A stretch of DNA of 64,000 bases from Gnetum montanum (lineage: Eukaryota; Streptophyta; Gnetopsida; Gnetales; Gnetaceae). The notes under the pieces are model-generated. The model was not told where the DNA came from and did not search any database. It saw only the letters and a list, made by a program, of their open reading frames with translations. The position numbers and the translations under genes were made by a program. Within the stretch, counting starts at the first letter, position 1; each line of letters starts with the position of its first letter. The stretch spans positions 220,884 through 284,883 of the forward strand of contig MNCI01014239.1 in NCBI GenBank assembly GCA_015680685.1, in the 5' to 3' direction. This document shows, piece by piece, positions 1 to 12,110 of this stretch.

Positions 1-2026
1 GAGATATTACACTTAGAAACATTAACATAGTTTCTATCCTTTGGTTAACTTTTCTAAACTCCCCGCCTTTCTTAAAATTACTACTTGATCTTTTTCTTTT
101 ATTTTTAGGTTTTATCATCTTTAGTTATCTCTCAGTGTTGCTTCCATGCTTTTGAAAAGAAATCTTTGTGCTTCCTTCTTACACCTTTTTCACTTTTATC
201 CCCAAAATTTATAAACTTTTCATCACCTTTCAAAGTAAAGATAGTTGATAAGTCTCATCAAAAGTATAATTTAAGCCTTATAAAATGACAACTCTTATTG
301 GTAGGCAAGATTTAACTCACTCAAGACATTGTTAGCTTGTAAATACTTAGTTCAAGATGCATTTTCTTCTTCAAAATCTTTAGAAAATTGGTATAGAAAT
401 AATTTATTTTGTTATTACTTTATTTATGCTTCTTGGTAACCTTTTGTTTAATTAAAGCTTTATTTTATTAAATTTGTGCCTTAGGATATGCTCAATAAGC
501 TATCACTTCTTGATGGGAATGTGATTCTTTGCAAAGTGTGCACTACATTCTCTGTATAATACAATGTGCATATTATGTCTTTAAGTATTTCGTTAGTAAT
601 TTTGCCATTAAGATAATATGGACCATGTTCTAGTTAGAAACATTTCTTCAATGGCTAAGCTTAATTTAAGAATATAAAACATTAATCCCTTCAACTTTAT
701 TAAAGGTGGGAATCTCTAGAAAATTGAAGATGAATGAAAATCCTAGGGACTTTCACCTTAGAAAACCTTGTTTCTAAAGATATAAGTCTTAAAATAAAGA
801 AATTCTCCTTTTCATCTTCTTGTTTTCTTTTTCATCTTTCTTATCTTCTTCAAATTCATTTGGGTTGGAATCAAGTTTGTTTGACCTTGGAGTAGATGGC
901 TTGGCTAAAACCTTATGAATTTTGCAAGTTTTGAGCTTGGAGTTTCTAGTTGAGCATTGTTGTAGGAGATTTGGAATGTAGGAAAGCTTTGTGTGGCTAA
1001 TTGCATGTTCAATATTGTAAAAAATATTTTTATGACTGATTGCAAGTTTAAGCTTCTATTTTATCATTTTTCCTAGAAAAGCTACCTTGGCAAGGTTGCA
1101 GGTTCAAACTTGTTGAGCTTGTTGACTTAGCTTGTAGAACTAGAAAGCTCATCTAAATAATGTTTCTACAACTTAGTAATCTTTGATTCTGTGTGATAGG
1201 AGGAGCTCTTTTTTTGGTTGTTATCATGTGGTGTAAAAGCGTAGCTCAATTTTCAAAAATGTTTCTTCAGAAGAACCATTTACAACCAAAAAGCCCATCT
1301 AAATAAAAATATTATCACATTAGTACAAAAATAGACTCTAGAAATAGTTTCTATAACCAAACAAGAAAGCTATTAAAATTATAACAATTGAATTGGGGAG
1401 CAAAATGCAATAAAAGGAAGGAGTAAAAATTAAAATATTTTTCTATATGTGGTAGTTATAATGCTTTGTGCTTTCTACTAGACATTTCTTTTCTAGGAAA
1501 GCCTTCATAAAGGAGAGAAGCTTTACCTTACCAAAACAACTTCTAGAAATGCTAGAACCAAATTTTGGTTCTACAAAGCACTATGCCATTTGGAATGGAA
1601 CTCATACTAGCCAAAGCACAACTATCATGGAGGTCACATATGGAGAAGACTTTAGCTCTAAAGGACTTTTGTTCGCTACATTGGCTTACAAAGAAGGAGA
1701 CCATCATAACCAACTTTTAGAACCAAGAATTGGTTATAATAAAAGCTCTCTATAACATGAATCAATGTCACTATCAAAACTAATTTTCATTAGAGACCAA
1801 ATCTGGTTCTACTAAAGTCCTACCACATTAGTGAAAAAGCTTTTAGAATCCAAATTTCATTCTACATAGCCTATTCAATAGGAGCTTCTACCATAGGGAT
1901 CATAGATTGTGTGAGCCATCAATCATTGTAAAAGTTATGCTTAGAACCATAATTGGTTCTACACTGCCTATCTTACATGTTAACAATCAAAGCTCAAGCA
2001 TCAAAAGGTCAAAATAGATCTCCCAT
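1..2026. other. AT-rich non-coding DNA, no gene recognised
   Basis: No frame has a recognisable domain. The longest open stretch, 95 codons at 1468-1755, matches no family I know and overlaps the dispersed palindrome described separately. Pyrimidine runs and AATAAA-like strings occur but form no gene structure. It is probably very old repeat DNA or plain intergenic sequence. Confidence 0.6.
1553..1961. repeat. Dispersed palindrome TAGAACCAAA/TTTGGTTCTA
   Basis: A near-identical inverted motif recurs at 1553-1573, 1718-1737, 1791-1812, 1844-1864 and 1942-1961, with a sixth copy at 3072-3092 beyond the A1 solo LTR. The copy at 1553 is a perfect palindrome with 10-base arms around one T. Spacing is 50 to 165 bases and the DNA between copies is not obviously repeated. 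It may be a very decayed satellite or a clustered binding site. I do not recognise it. Confidence 0.6.
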
Positions 2027-2885
2027 TGATGAGTCATGAATTTGCTGACAGCTGCTGTAATGCATCCACGATAACACACCCACAGTATCACACCTGCGAT
2101 ATTGCATCCGTGGAATCAAAGCTGACGCAATATCGCATACGCGATATCGCGGCTTGCCTCAATGTATATAAATAAGAGGCAGCTTTCCCACTTTTAGGCA
2201 TCTAGATTTAGACCCTTAGCTAGACTCTTGCAGTTTTATCATTCTAGAGTTAGAATATTTCCCGGTGTATGCCCGCAGTGTGGTGAATGTAATTGTATGA
2301 CATCCTTATTTGAGTGTGACGTACTTGGACACGCACATGACCAGAAATAAAGACCGAGATTACTTCATCATTGCAACATTCACTTAGATTAATTATTATT
2401 TAATGTTTTCCTAGTTAATCTCTTCTCACCCTTAAACTCATGTTAAAAGCGGAATGAGTACAACTTAATCACGAGCATTTAATTGTGACTACTTGGTAAC
2501 CCAATAGCGTACCTAGGCCATGCACTTGGTAATCCTAGTGGTAATCGTGCATAAGGTCTAGGATGTGTACAGATGATTAAGGAACAGATGCTCATCGCAC
2601 TTAGGCTAGATTAGATTCTCTTACCCTTTCTCTCCTAGCTTAGTTAATATTACCTTCTTTTGCCTTCAGGAGTAGCGTTAGATTAGGAACGACATCATAC
2701 ACCTCACTCTAGACTAAAGCATACGTGACAAATATAATACTAGTCTAGGTGGGAAGACAGCGAACTGTGACCTAAGGCTAACTGTCTAGGTGCCACAACT
2801 AGTCTATCTACGGAGTTCGACCGGATCACCCGTGAAAATGCTCGTATTTGTATGGTTGAGTGTAGGGGCACCTCGCCACTCATCA
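2027..2885 (+). mobile_element. Solo LTR A1 (gypsy-like, 859 bp)
   Basis: The ends are TGATGAGT and ACTCATCA, a perfect 8-base inverted repeat in the TG...CA form of LTRs. The flanks are cccat (2022-2026) and cccac (2886-2890), a 5-base target duplication with one change. A TATA box lies at 2165-2174. No gag, pol, PBS or PPT adjoins it, so it is a solo LTR left by LTR-LTR recombination. It aligns along most of its length with the solo LTR at 49907-50769. Similarities to the LTRs at 14529 and 29851 (TGATGA ends, short U3) suggest a related family. Confidence 0.88.
2165..2174 (+). promoter_or_regulatory. TATA box of solo LTR A1
   Basis: TATATAAATA lies 138 bases into the LTR. Just upstream (about 2080-2155) are several overlapping GATATTGC, GCGATATCGCGG and CGCAATATCGC strings that form short palindromes. 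U3 is therefore short, as in A2 and the B-clan LTRs. Position and sequence suggest a Pol II core promoter; activity is unknown. Confidence 0.6.
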
Positions 2886-3120
2886 CCCACATTAGTTGAT
2901 TTAAAAGAAAGCTTGATTTAGAGCCAAAACAAGCTTAAAAATTTTATTATAAAATAAATCTCTTTCATAACAATTTTCTTAGAATAATTATCTATTGGTT
3001 GAAGCATAGGAAATACTTGGGAAAGGTATATGCTCTTAAGCACTTTTATTTTTTCACATCAACTCTACCAATAGAACCAAAATCTAGTTCTAAAATGAAT
3101 CTCTCTTACATGTTAGCTTT
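2886..3120. other. Flanking DNA between A1 and B1
   Basis: Non-coding AT-rich DNA of the same kind as before 2027, including the sixth copy of the TAGAACCAAA palindrome at 3072-3092. Both A1 and B1 inserted into this background. Confidence 0.6.
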
Positions 3121-3962
3121 TAATAAGCAACAAGTATTTCTTATGTCCAACCATACAAATCACTAACATTCACTAAGTGATCCAACTGATTTCCATAGAT
3201 TTTAGCTCTCTATGTACATTAGGTCTAGGTAGAGAACATAATGGATGTGATCATTTTCTTCTCAGTTTCACTTGTGAAGTGCAAAGGTATGGTTAGGTGT
3301 AACTGAGGCATATGATTTTTATCATTTTAAATTTTTTTCTTAATTTTCCTAAGTGCTGAAAATAAATTAATTAAATATTTAATCAATCTAATAAACAATA
3401 ATATCTTAACTAATCCTAACATAAGCATTCATTCCTATTTACTGTACACATCTTGAACCACGTTGCAATGTTACTAGGTTACTAAGCATTAAGCACAACT
3501 GGGATTAGCAAATGTTAGTGTATGCTCGAAATGGACATGGTTATGTGTATTAATTAATTGAATGCATTAAAAATCAATTTCTTGAATAATAAATGTATTT
3601 AAAGTAAATATTAAACTAATTCCAAATGCTGCAAGGTTTATGAAGAAAGTTCATCTTTATTGTTGTTCACACTGAAGTGCTTAGATACATTAGTGCTTGA
3701 ATAAAGATCTTCATACTTCTCACTCCTATTGCAAGCTCTTAGAAAATATTCTAACTCTATGAAGACAAAAATGCAAGAGTTTGGCTAGCTACTAATGAAT
3801 TACTTCCATAAATGTGATTGGTGAGTGCATATTTATAAATGAGATAAGACACTACATTGATGGGGTCACATCAATGCATCAAATCATGCATTGATGTGAC
3901 CGTGTCCACAAGATCGTGTTGATGGCATTATGTTAACACACCCTAAGGAATATGCTTCATCA
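3121..3962 (-). repeat. 3' LTR of B1
   Basis: 842 bases, collinear with 14529-15386. In the element's sense it starts TGATGAAGCATATTCC at 3962. TATAAATA lies at 3837-3830, only about 125 bases in, so U3 is short. Between start and TATA is a perfect hairpin: arms 3864-3879 and 3886-3901 (GGTCACATCAATGCAT and its complement) with a 6-base loop. The PPT side, just beyond 3962, carries a short purine run (ATGGGGAC on the minus strand). Confidence 0.88.
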
Positions 3963-4212
3963 TGTCCCCATGACTAAATGAAAACTTTTCCTTGAGTGAA
4001 CAAAAGGAGGAATAAGTTTCTTTACAAAATTTTGGAAAGGTATGGAATTATTAACTAACTACAGACACACAAAATGACACAAATAAACACTAAGTGTCCA
4101 AGTGTAAAGATTTACAATCATTATAAAATTTGGTGTTCATGACAATGAAATTGAATACCATGACAAAAAATGATAGCACAACTCCTTTGGTGGATTGAAG
4201 ATGAGAAGAAAA

Positions 4213-6618
4213 TCAAATGGTCTTAGGTGATGGAGGTTCCTAAGGTTTTGAAGAACCTTCTCCTAGCTCTAGTGCATGCAGTTGTTGTGGTTGAGGCTAT
4301 GGTTGTGGTTGTCCAAATATAGCTATGATTTCTAGTGGAAGATGAAAAGCATCCAGCAATGCTTTCATCTTCTTCTCCTTACTCTTAGGATCATATATGG
4401 TCCACGTAGCATCACCAATGTGGATTGGTATGGAAACATCCCAAGGATAGGGCATTGAAGGGAAAAAATCCTTCACATTAACAAACTAGGCAATGAATTA
4501 TTGACATTTAATGTTGAATGCCTTGATTGTATTCCACAGGTCATGGTATTCATTCATTATTTTGGCCAAGTTCTTCACTATTGATCTTTGATCTGTGAAC
4601 TTCACCTTGAGAACGTTGAGTTTAGCATTGGTTGTTTCCAACTTCTATTTTGTTTTTTTATGTTACTTGAACTTGGCCTCATATAGAAGGTACATGCTAG
4701 CCACCTTTTTCTCCAATTCTAATCTTAGCCTTCCAATGATTAGCATTTCCAGGTTTTAGTAATTGAGTTTGGCAAGCTCCATGTACTTAGTCATCTCCTC
4801 AATCTATAGCTCCTTCAGGAAAATTTTAGCTTTGTTGTACTCATTCAATCCATCAAAGATGCATTGTCGTAGATTACCTCCTTGTTGGAGCTACTGGAGG
4901 GCCTCATTCATCTTCACCTTCACTAATTGGATATGTTTTTCATTTATCTCCTTCTACAAGTCAACCTGGTCCCTATAATGGTTCTTAACCCTTTCAAATT
5001 TGAGGGCCTTATTTTTCAATGCAATGATTTCAATTGAAGACCTTTGGAAAAGGGCATGCATCTTCTTCATCGAGAGATTTTGATTTTTTGTAACCAACCT
5101 CCTTAATTCAGTGTTCACCCTAGCAAGTTGCTCCTGCTATTGTTGGATGAATTATATCATTTGATCCTTTTGCATCTTGACATTTCATAGCAAATGGTTC
5201 TCCTAGATTAGCTTGATGTTCTCTTGGTGAACCTTCAACAAGTCCTTTTGAATTTTGTATATAGTGGCATATGCTAAGGACTAATTAAAGATTGCCAACT
5301 CATTTATGTACTTAACCTCTTGAAGTTTTGCTTGAAGTTGCTGAAAAGATTCATCTTGTCCTACATTCTAGTTGAGTATGGTGGGATAAGTGAGGCAAGC
5401 TTTCAATTCCACAACTTTAGAAACCAAATGACAATTCTACTCTATGGCTGTCTCTAGTTGGATATTGGCAATGAGGACCTTGCCCCTAGCCTCAAGTAGC
5501 TCTGACTAGTTTGCTAAAATGATTTACAAGGTATTAAAGATATCTAGAATTGGTTGTCTGGTTTCTACCAATCAATCCAACAACTCCACATGCTAGGTTG
5601 CACTAAAATTTTCACTTCTTGCTCATTGTACATGAGTGGGTAGTGGTGGTAGTTGATCCTCTTCTAGTAGCTTAGTAGGCACTTTCTCCTTTATCATTTC
5701 CACCCAAGAGGTGGCAAGAGCATGTCTTATGTTACCATTGGAATAACAAGCTATTCCTCCCATTCTACATAATTTCTGGATGAGACATGGAAAGGGGAAT
5801 GTCCTCTTCCAACATTCATTTTCTCTGAATCACTTCTCTATCTCAAGATAGATCAATTGTGGGAGTTTGATAATAAATTTCTTGCTCAAAGTGGTGCATG
5901 CATAGGTAGAGAAGGCTGTCATCTTGCTAGGCCTCATCATAAAATTGAGGTTTTAAGCTACCTTCTTAAAATATGCATGCTTTTCCATTGTGAGTACATC
6001 AAACTCTTTATAGTGAACTTTGTAGCACTACCGAATCCACTTCTTTTTGACCTCTAGGTCCACTTACGTTGAAATTTCTGCCAAGGTTGACCTAGTTTTT
6101 GACAACCCAAGGGCCTCAAAAATGGCCTTCACCAAGTAGGACAAAGAAATATCCTTGATCTTCATAGTGGCATCACCCTGCATGTTATTCCAGAAGAGAT
6201 ATGTCTCTTCCATGTATAATTCTCTACTAGAAGTTAGAATGGGCCACGTGGGAGAATTTTAAAGTTGAGCGTTGATGTATTCTAGGGAAAAGTCCAAGAA
6301 AGATCCATAGTTTAGTTCAAGAAGAATCACTTTTTGAATCTTCCTAGACCCAATTTACCTTAAGCAAGCCTTTGTCAGGGTGACCTCAAGGTTTGGTCTT
6401 GGTTTGGGTGTCTCATCCTGGTGGGATTGCTTTATTTCAACTTTTAGAATCTAACAAATATATTCCAATTCAAGGTCCTCTTGAAGAGGTCCCGTTGCAT
6501 GTATCTCGGCTACCTGCTCTTGGGATGCCTCTACTTCTTGGCCTCTTCCAATTCTAGGCTACTTGTCCCTTAGTTGGGATAGTCTTGCTTCCTACCCATG
6601 CTTAGGTTTAGGTGTCAT
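4213..6618 (-). pseudogene. Extra ORF of B1 (transposon-protein-like domain plus coiled coil), decayed
   Basis: About 800 codons downstream of integrase in the sense of the element, with many stops. Extent is set by alignment with B2 (17529-19627 and 28881-29624): both begin with a Met-(Ala/Thr)-Pro-Lys peptide and end in a Pro-rich tail before the stop. The first half has a globular part with KEFDVLTMEKHAYFKK-type and IYLEIEKxFRENE-type stretches then FPFPCLIQKLC, resembling the 'putative plant transposon protein' domain common in Athila/Tat extra ORFs (recalled, not searched). The second half is Lys/Glu/Gln/Leu-rich and probably coiled coil. Function is unknown; some authors call such ORFs env-like. 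Confidence 0.7.
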
Positions 6619-6639
6619 TTGTAATCACAACATGACCAA

Positions 6640-8490
6640 GGATTAGCATTTGATGTGTAACTTAGAACATTTAGGTACCTTGTCTTTTGGATTAGTTACA
6701 CTTGGCTAAGTTGTAGTTATGGCAGATTAATCATTTTAAGATTATTTTATTATTATTTTTAATCAAATGTCCACTAGATTTTTTTGAAAAGGTTTAGAGC
6801 TCATTAATTAGTGATTTTAATATTATTTTATTAGTTCAACCTTGTGAGAGTTAGAAAATTTCTAAAAATTATTTTGTCAAAAACCTAAGGTTTGTGGCCC
6901 CCATGATGTAAAGCTCAACTCCGATAGCTATAGAAACAAAGAATGAGGTTAATCAGATAAGTGGTGTGAAAGTTATGGGCTCTAAAAATTGCAAAAATTC
7001 CTTTATTGTTTGAGAGAAAATGGCAAAAAATTTCTCAAAGTGTTACATCCTATTAATAGATTTTGATGGCTATGTCGATAGGATCCCATTGATGTAGCCA
7101 AAATACAAAATTTTTCCTTTGAAAATTTAAAGAAAAATAAAGAGGTTTTGAATAAAATTGGAGTCCATAGAGGCCTAGCAAGGTCAACAACATGAAGAAA
7201 TGCTCAAAGAAGGCTAGATAATTCATAAAAAAGGAGATTTTATTAGGAGAATGATTAGAGAAAACTTAAAAAGGAGTGCAAAACTAGATGTAATCGATGT
7301 GGAGCATGAATGGTTTGAATGGAAAAATGTTTATGGGATGAGGAACTTAACTAGCCCAACCAAGGAGTATGCAAGTGGGTCCTTCCCATAGTAGGCTCAT
7401 GGCCTTAATAACCTTGCATGCCCTCAAACTGAGTTCACTAGCCCCATGGTTATGATAAGTTAAGGAGTAAATACCATAAAAGACCACCCAAGAATTTTGA
7501 CACATCAACCCAAGACATTGACCAAAACATAAAAAATGGTAGTCATGTGAGTTATGGGAAGCATAGGTGGATGAGGTAAAGATGGAATGGATTCCTGTAT
7601 CATGGTCACATGAAGCCTCTTATGGATTTTGTGGTTAATATGACTTGATAACATCTATCCTTTGTCTAAATTACAAGCAACCACTTTTAGTGACTTTGCA
7701 TTGACACTCCAAGATTAGTCCACCCCCTCAAGGCACAAGAATATCCTCACAAATCAATCACCATTCCTAAAAGAGAAGCAAGAAGTGAGATGGACCTTAG
7801 TTAGATGTGACCTTTAGGCATGGGTAAGATGTCTTTCTAGTCCCATAACTAGTGCTTGTAGCCTATTATTTCATATAAGGTATTTTCTTTGAATTCTCAT
7901 TATTGTTTTCTTTATTATTTTGGTTTATTTTTTATGAGAACCACACCATGCAAATACTTTTAGCTTTCTATTATTGGTCAATAGTGCAATGGTGAGAAAT
8001 CCATGAAAACACATGCACCTAAGAGGGTAGGCAAGTATAAAGAGCATCAACTCCCCTTGAAGTTGTACCCTTGTCTATTCATTTAATCCTTTCCATGTTT
8101 GGAAACTACAAAGGTCACAAATTCATTAAAAGTTTCATTTAAGAAGGGACCATAGAGAGTTTTGTGGATGGATGGATGACATGAACTTACTATCTGTTAT
8201 CATGAAAAAGAAACCATGTTTTAGTTATTAATACAAACATTCAAGGATAGAATCCAAACATTAGCAATAAAATAACATTATAGTACAAACCACCATCATT
8301 CAATAGTTATAGTTGCACTTAGTCCTAGTAGCAATAAAGAAAAAAAAAACATAAGAAAATCATTAGAAAAACCAAAACCAAATAAAATAAAATATAGAAG
8401 AAATTGCAAAATATTTAAGAACAAGAAAAATGTACTAAAGACAATGTAAAATTAAAACTCAAAAAAACAAAAAATAAAATAAAAAACTAA
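6640..8490. other. Spacer between integrase and extra ORF of B1
   Basis: No coding signal. The part at 6640-7090 is alignable with 17090-17480 of B2, so this leader of the extra ORF is an old conserved piece of the clan. It holds a GGATCCcattgATG-type short inverted patch near 7080 and could contain a promoter or splice acceptor for the extra ORF. The part at 8330-8490 is A-rich. Nothing further is seen at 7100-8330. Confidence 0.5.
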
Positions 8491-8507
8491 GGAGCCACTT
8501 TGATTAA

Positions 8508-9790
8508 TTAGCATTGATGGCCATCTTTACCATGACTAACTTGGAAGGAAGAGATCCAAAATATTGAGTGTGCATGTCCATTCGTTGAGATGTTCCTATC
8601 ACTAGCCCTCTTAGGCTCATGAAAAGGTTTTATTTGTTGCACATTGACTAGTAATTTTTTATTTGGGCTTTCAGGTTTGTATATTAACATGGCCCTAGAA
8701 GAAAAGATTTCATAGATAATATAAGGCTCTTCCCACAATGTTTGGAACTTGGTTCTTTATGGTACGTGTGTGGGCTTCTACTAGAGGATTCTATCTCCTA
8801 GTTAAAATTTTACTTTCCTTATTCTAAGGTCATGTCATTATTTACTAAATGCCTTATTCAGCTTGTTAGATGATAGAGCTACCAATTAGTTCTCATCTAG
8901 CAAGTTGAGATTCATAAATATTTTTTCTTAGGCTAGACTTAGGTCAAGGTAAAGGTCACAAGCTATTAATAGTGTATAGAGCTCTGCTTGAATTGGAACT
9001 GCTAGTAACTTTTCATACACAAGCTTATAGGGAGAGTAGCCAATAAGAAGTTTCCAAGTGGAGTGGTAGGTCCAAAGAGCATCATTAAGTTTTATGCTCC
9101 AATCCCTCCTATATTTACTAATGATTCTTGTTAGCATCTCTGTCATCTCTCCTATTTGTAACCTCTACTTGATCATTGGCTTGAGCATTGTAGGGTGTTG
9201 TTAATTAATGTTGAACCCCCATGCTTTACATGAGATTTTGAAAGGTAGTGCATGTAATATGAGTACCATTATCTAAAATAAGTAGACATGGCATCACAAA
9301 CCTATTTACAACATTTTGTTGTACACATCAAGCAATCATAGAATATGTGCAATCAGTGACGGTTGCAAATTTGTCCATTTTGTATAGTAGTCAATAGTGA
9401 CTATGATATATGCCTTTCCATTTGACATAAATGTGATAGGACCCATGAAGTTAATGCCCCAAATGTTGAAGGGCTCCAATGGTTGGATCCACTATTAAGG
9501 TTCCTCCATATGATTAGTTATTTCACCATTGTGTTAGTAGCATTCATAGGAGTGGACAAAGTGATGAGTGTCCCTAAAAAGTATTGACTAATAATATCCT
9601 ACCATGAGGATATTAATGGTCATGTATCTCCTAGCATAGTGGTTCCCACAAGGACCCTCATGAGCATCTTGAAGAATGTGCATTTGATCAGCATCATGTA
9701 CATACCAATGAACTAGGCCATTGATGCACACCTTGTAAAGGTATCTATTGATTTCCATGAAGTGTTTCACCTAGTGAAGAAACTATTATT
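8508..9790 (-). pseudogene. Integrase of B1, decayed
   Basis: The N-terminal zinc-binding part is at about 9588-9790 and shows the HEGPCGNHYARR-type motif followed by GYY, as in Ty3/gypsy integrases. The catalytic core follows on the minus strand at about 9100-9560, with an NIWGINFMGPI-like first Asp block mutated to Asn and frameshifts after it. At 8928-9146 the helix RRDWSIKLNDALWTYHST and GYSPYKLVYEK are typical of the end of the core. The segment at 8508-8900 matches the C-terminal GDRIL...VGRALY region. Integrase inserts the cDNA in the nucleus; this copy is inactive. Confidence 0.85.
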
Positions 9791-10059
9791 TGTTCTTATG
9801 GTCCCACTTCTATGGCATCTCCTAAGTTAGAAGATAGGTGAGAATTTGATCTTACCAATTGGGTTTAGTGAGCATTTATTTAGTTATAACCTTAACAAAG
9901 AGAAGTTTGTCAAAAAACTAATATGATAATGGGCTCTCCTCCTTTTTGTTGTCTCATCACAACTGAGACAAGTGATTAACAACCACATTCTTAGTTCCCT
10001 TTTGATCTACCATCATAAGATCAAATTCTTACAAGATCACCAACCATTGTATGACATAG

Positions 10060-10345
10060 AGACTCATCATTGGTTTGTTCATCATGAACTAGATTACACT
10101 ATGCTCTGTGTGAACAAACATCTTGTACCCAAGCACATAGTGCCTAAATGTTTTCAAGGGAAACACCACTACCATCAAATATTTCTCTATTTTGCTATAA
10201 TTTAGTTGCACATCCACAGTGCTTCTACTTATGTAGTGGATGTAGTAAGGATGTTTTTGATCATCCAATTGCATGAGCATGACTCCTAAGGCATAATTCG
10301 ATACATCTATCATGATGTGGAAAGGTTTGGGCTAGTAAGGTGCTC
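10060..10345 (-). pseudogene. RNase H domain of B1, decayed
   Basis: The frame 10089-10313 begins MIDVSNYALGVMLMQ, matching the FEIMCDASDYAVGAVLGQ type first catalytic block of gypsy RNase H. It continues with YISRSTVDVQLNYSKIEKY (the Tyr and Glu block) and FRHYVLGYKMFVHTEHS. The family removes the RNA template during reverse transcription. It sits between RT and integrase as expected. Interruptions on both sides show decay. Confidence 0.88.
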
Positions 10346-10399
10346 ATAAAAATTTGAGTTTCCACAAGCTTTTGCTTGATCTCCTGGAATGCACATTTG

Positions 10400-11280
10400 C
10401 ATTCCTTGGTCTAGACAAATGAAGCATCATTATTTATCAACTCCACCAATAGTTTAGTGATCTTAGAGAAATTCTCAATGAATCATCAATAGTAGCTAGT
10501 GTGTCTAAGGAATGACCTCACATCTTTGATGGTTTCTAGTTATTTGTTAGTTCCTTGGATGACCCTTATTTTTTTAGGGTTCACCTCGATCCCTTTTTCT
10601 AAATTCTTGTCTCCCAACACAATGTCTTCCTAGACCATTAGGTGACTTTTTTTTAGTTAAGTTAAAGGTTTGTCTTCACAAACCTTTTTAGCACTTGCTT
10701 AAGATGGTCTAGATCTTGCTCAAATGTAGCCCCATAGGCGGAGAATTCATCCATGAAGGCATCCATCTTACTACCAATCTACTATTGGAAGATGCTCAGG
10801 ATAAGGCATTGAAATGTGGTAGGGATATTGCAAAGGCCAAATGATATCTTTCTATGTGCGAAATTTCCTTAGGGAATCATGAATGTTATTTTGGCTTGAT
10901 CTTCTAGTGTGATTTGAATTTGGTTATAGCCACTATAACCATCTAGAAAGTTGTAGTAGCAATGCCTAGAAATGGTATCTAACACCTAGTCCATAAATGA
11001 AAATAGAAATTTATCTTTGTATGCTTCGATGTTCAACAACTTAAAATCAATGCAGATCCTCCATTTTCCATCTTTCTTTATCACTAATCACAAGTGGCCT
11101 AATCCACTTGCTATCTGCAATGGGATATATGAACCCCACCTTGAGGATTTATTCAATTTTTTCCTTCATGATATACTTCAATTTGGGGTTCTACCACCAT
11201 TGCAGCTGCTTATTTGGCTTAATGGAGGCATATGTATAGATACAATGCTAGCATATCCTTGGATCAATTCTAGTTAGCTG
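10400..11280 (-). pseudogene. Reverse transcriptase of B1, decayed
   Basis: Reading the minus strand in shifting frames gives the RT blocks in order: GFIYPIADSKWIRPLV (fingers), CIDFKLLN with YKDKF after it, FLDGYSGYNQIQITLEDQ (motif A), ISFGLCNIPTTFQ (motif B) and DAFMDEFSAYG (motif C, where active enzymes have F/Y-M-D-D). Then comes LDHLKQVLKRF. The set is diagnostic for Athila/Tat-type gypsy RT. Motif C has Glu in place of the second Asp and there are several stops and frameshifts, so it is dead. Confidence 0.88.
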
Positions 11281-11799
11281 ATATGACAAGGTAATGGCTA
11301 TTTGTCATTTATTGACCACTTCTAATAGCTTCTTTTTTGTATAGGAGCAAGGTTAGCATCGATGATATTCTTCAAAAAAAAAAACATATTCTATCCCAGT
11401 TGATAGAGTTTTCAACTCAAGGGGCTCATGTTTAAAGCTTTCAAGGATTCCCAACCCTCCTTAGTTGTTGTCATCATGTTAATCATAAGAGAGTTGATTA
11501 TGAACTTGCTCTAGATCATCCATGCCTTCAATGTAGGCACTCATAACTCTCTCAGTTGATTCCATGCATATTGTTAAACTACATTCTACATTAGCTATCA
11601 GCCAATGGGCATCCTTCTATTTTGTGGCTGTTGTGTATAGGAACCTTTGGATTTTTTTCACATCAGCATACTATCTACATGTTATGATAGATGTGCTTTT
11701 CATGGTTCATAATTTCTGCACACAATTGCACCTTGTGTCACTGTACATGATGCATGTAATGCACTTCCTTTTTCTTAAAAATTTCTAAGAAAAGGTCTT

Positions 11800-12110
11800 T
11801 GATTCCTAGCCATGCATTTATTATGCTCAACTAATCCCTTCCCATGATGATTAGAAAGTCCCCATTGTAGTTATTCATTTGAATCAGTAGGAAGTCAAAA
11901 TGATAGGAGCACCCATAAACGATGGTCTAAATGTCATCCACTAGTCCCAAGGGGATGATGATAGATTGATCTACCAACTCAAGATGGATGTTTCTCTTCT
12001 CAAGAGGAGGCAAGTTTCAGGATTTGTACATTTCATGAGAGATCAAATTCATACTAGAACCTAAATCCAAAATATCCTTGCAAGGCTCATTCCAGAAATT
12101 TGCAAGTAAA
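11800..12110 (-). pseudogene. Aspartic protease of B1, decayed
   Basis: The minus strand gives KDILDLGSSMNLISHEMYKS, then LELVDQSIIIPLGLVDD, VYGCSYHFDFLLIQM and FLIIMGRD. This follows the Athila/Tat protease pattern, with catalytic Asp in D-L-G-S/A-S and closing I-x-G-R. The protease would cut the Gag-Pol polyprotein inside the virus-like particle. It is embedded between gag and RT. Stops in the frame mean no protein is made. Confidence 0.8.

Noticed and set aside
1468-1755. 95-codon open frame
   Set aside because: No recognisable domain, no matching copy elsewhere in the window, and it overlaps the palindrome cluster. Chance is more likely.
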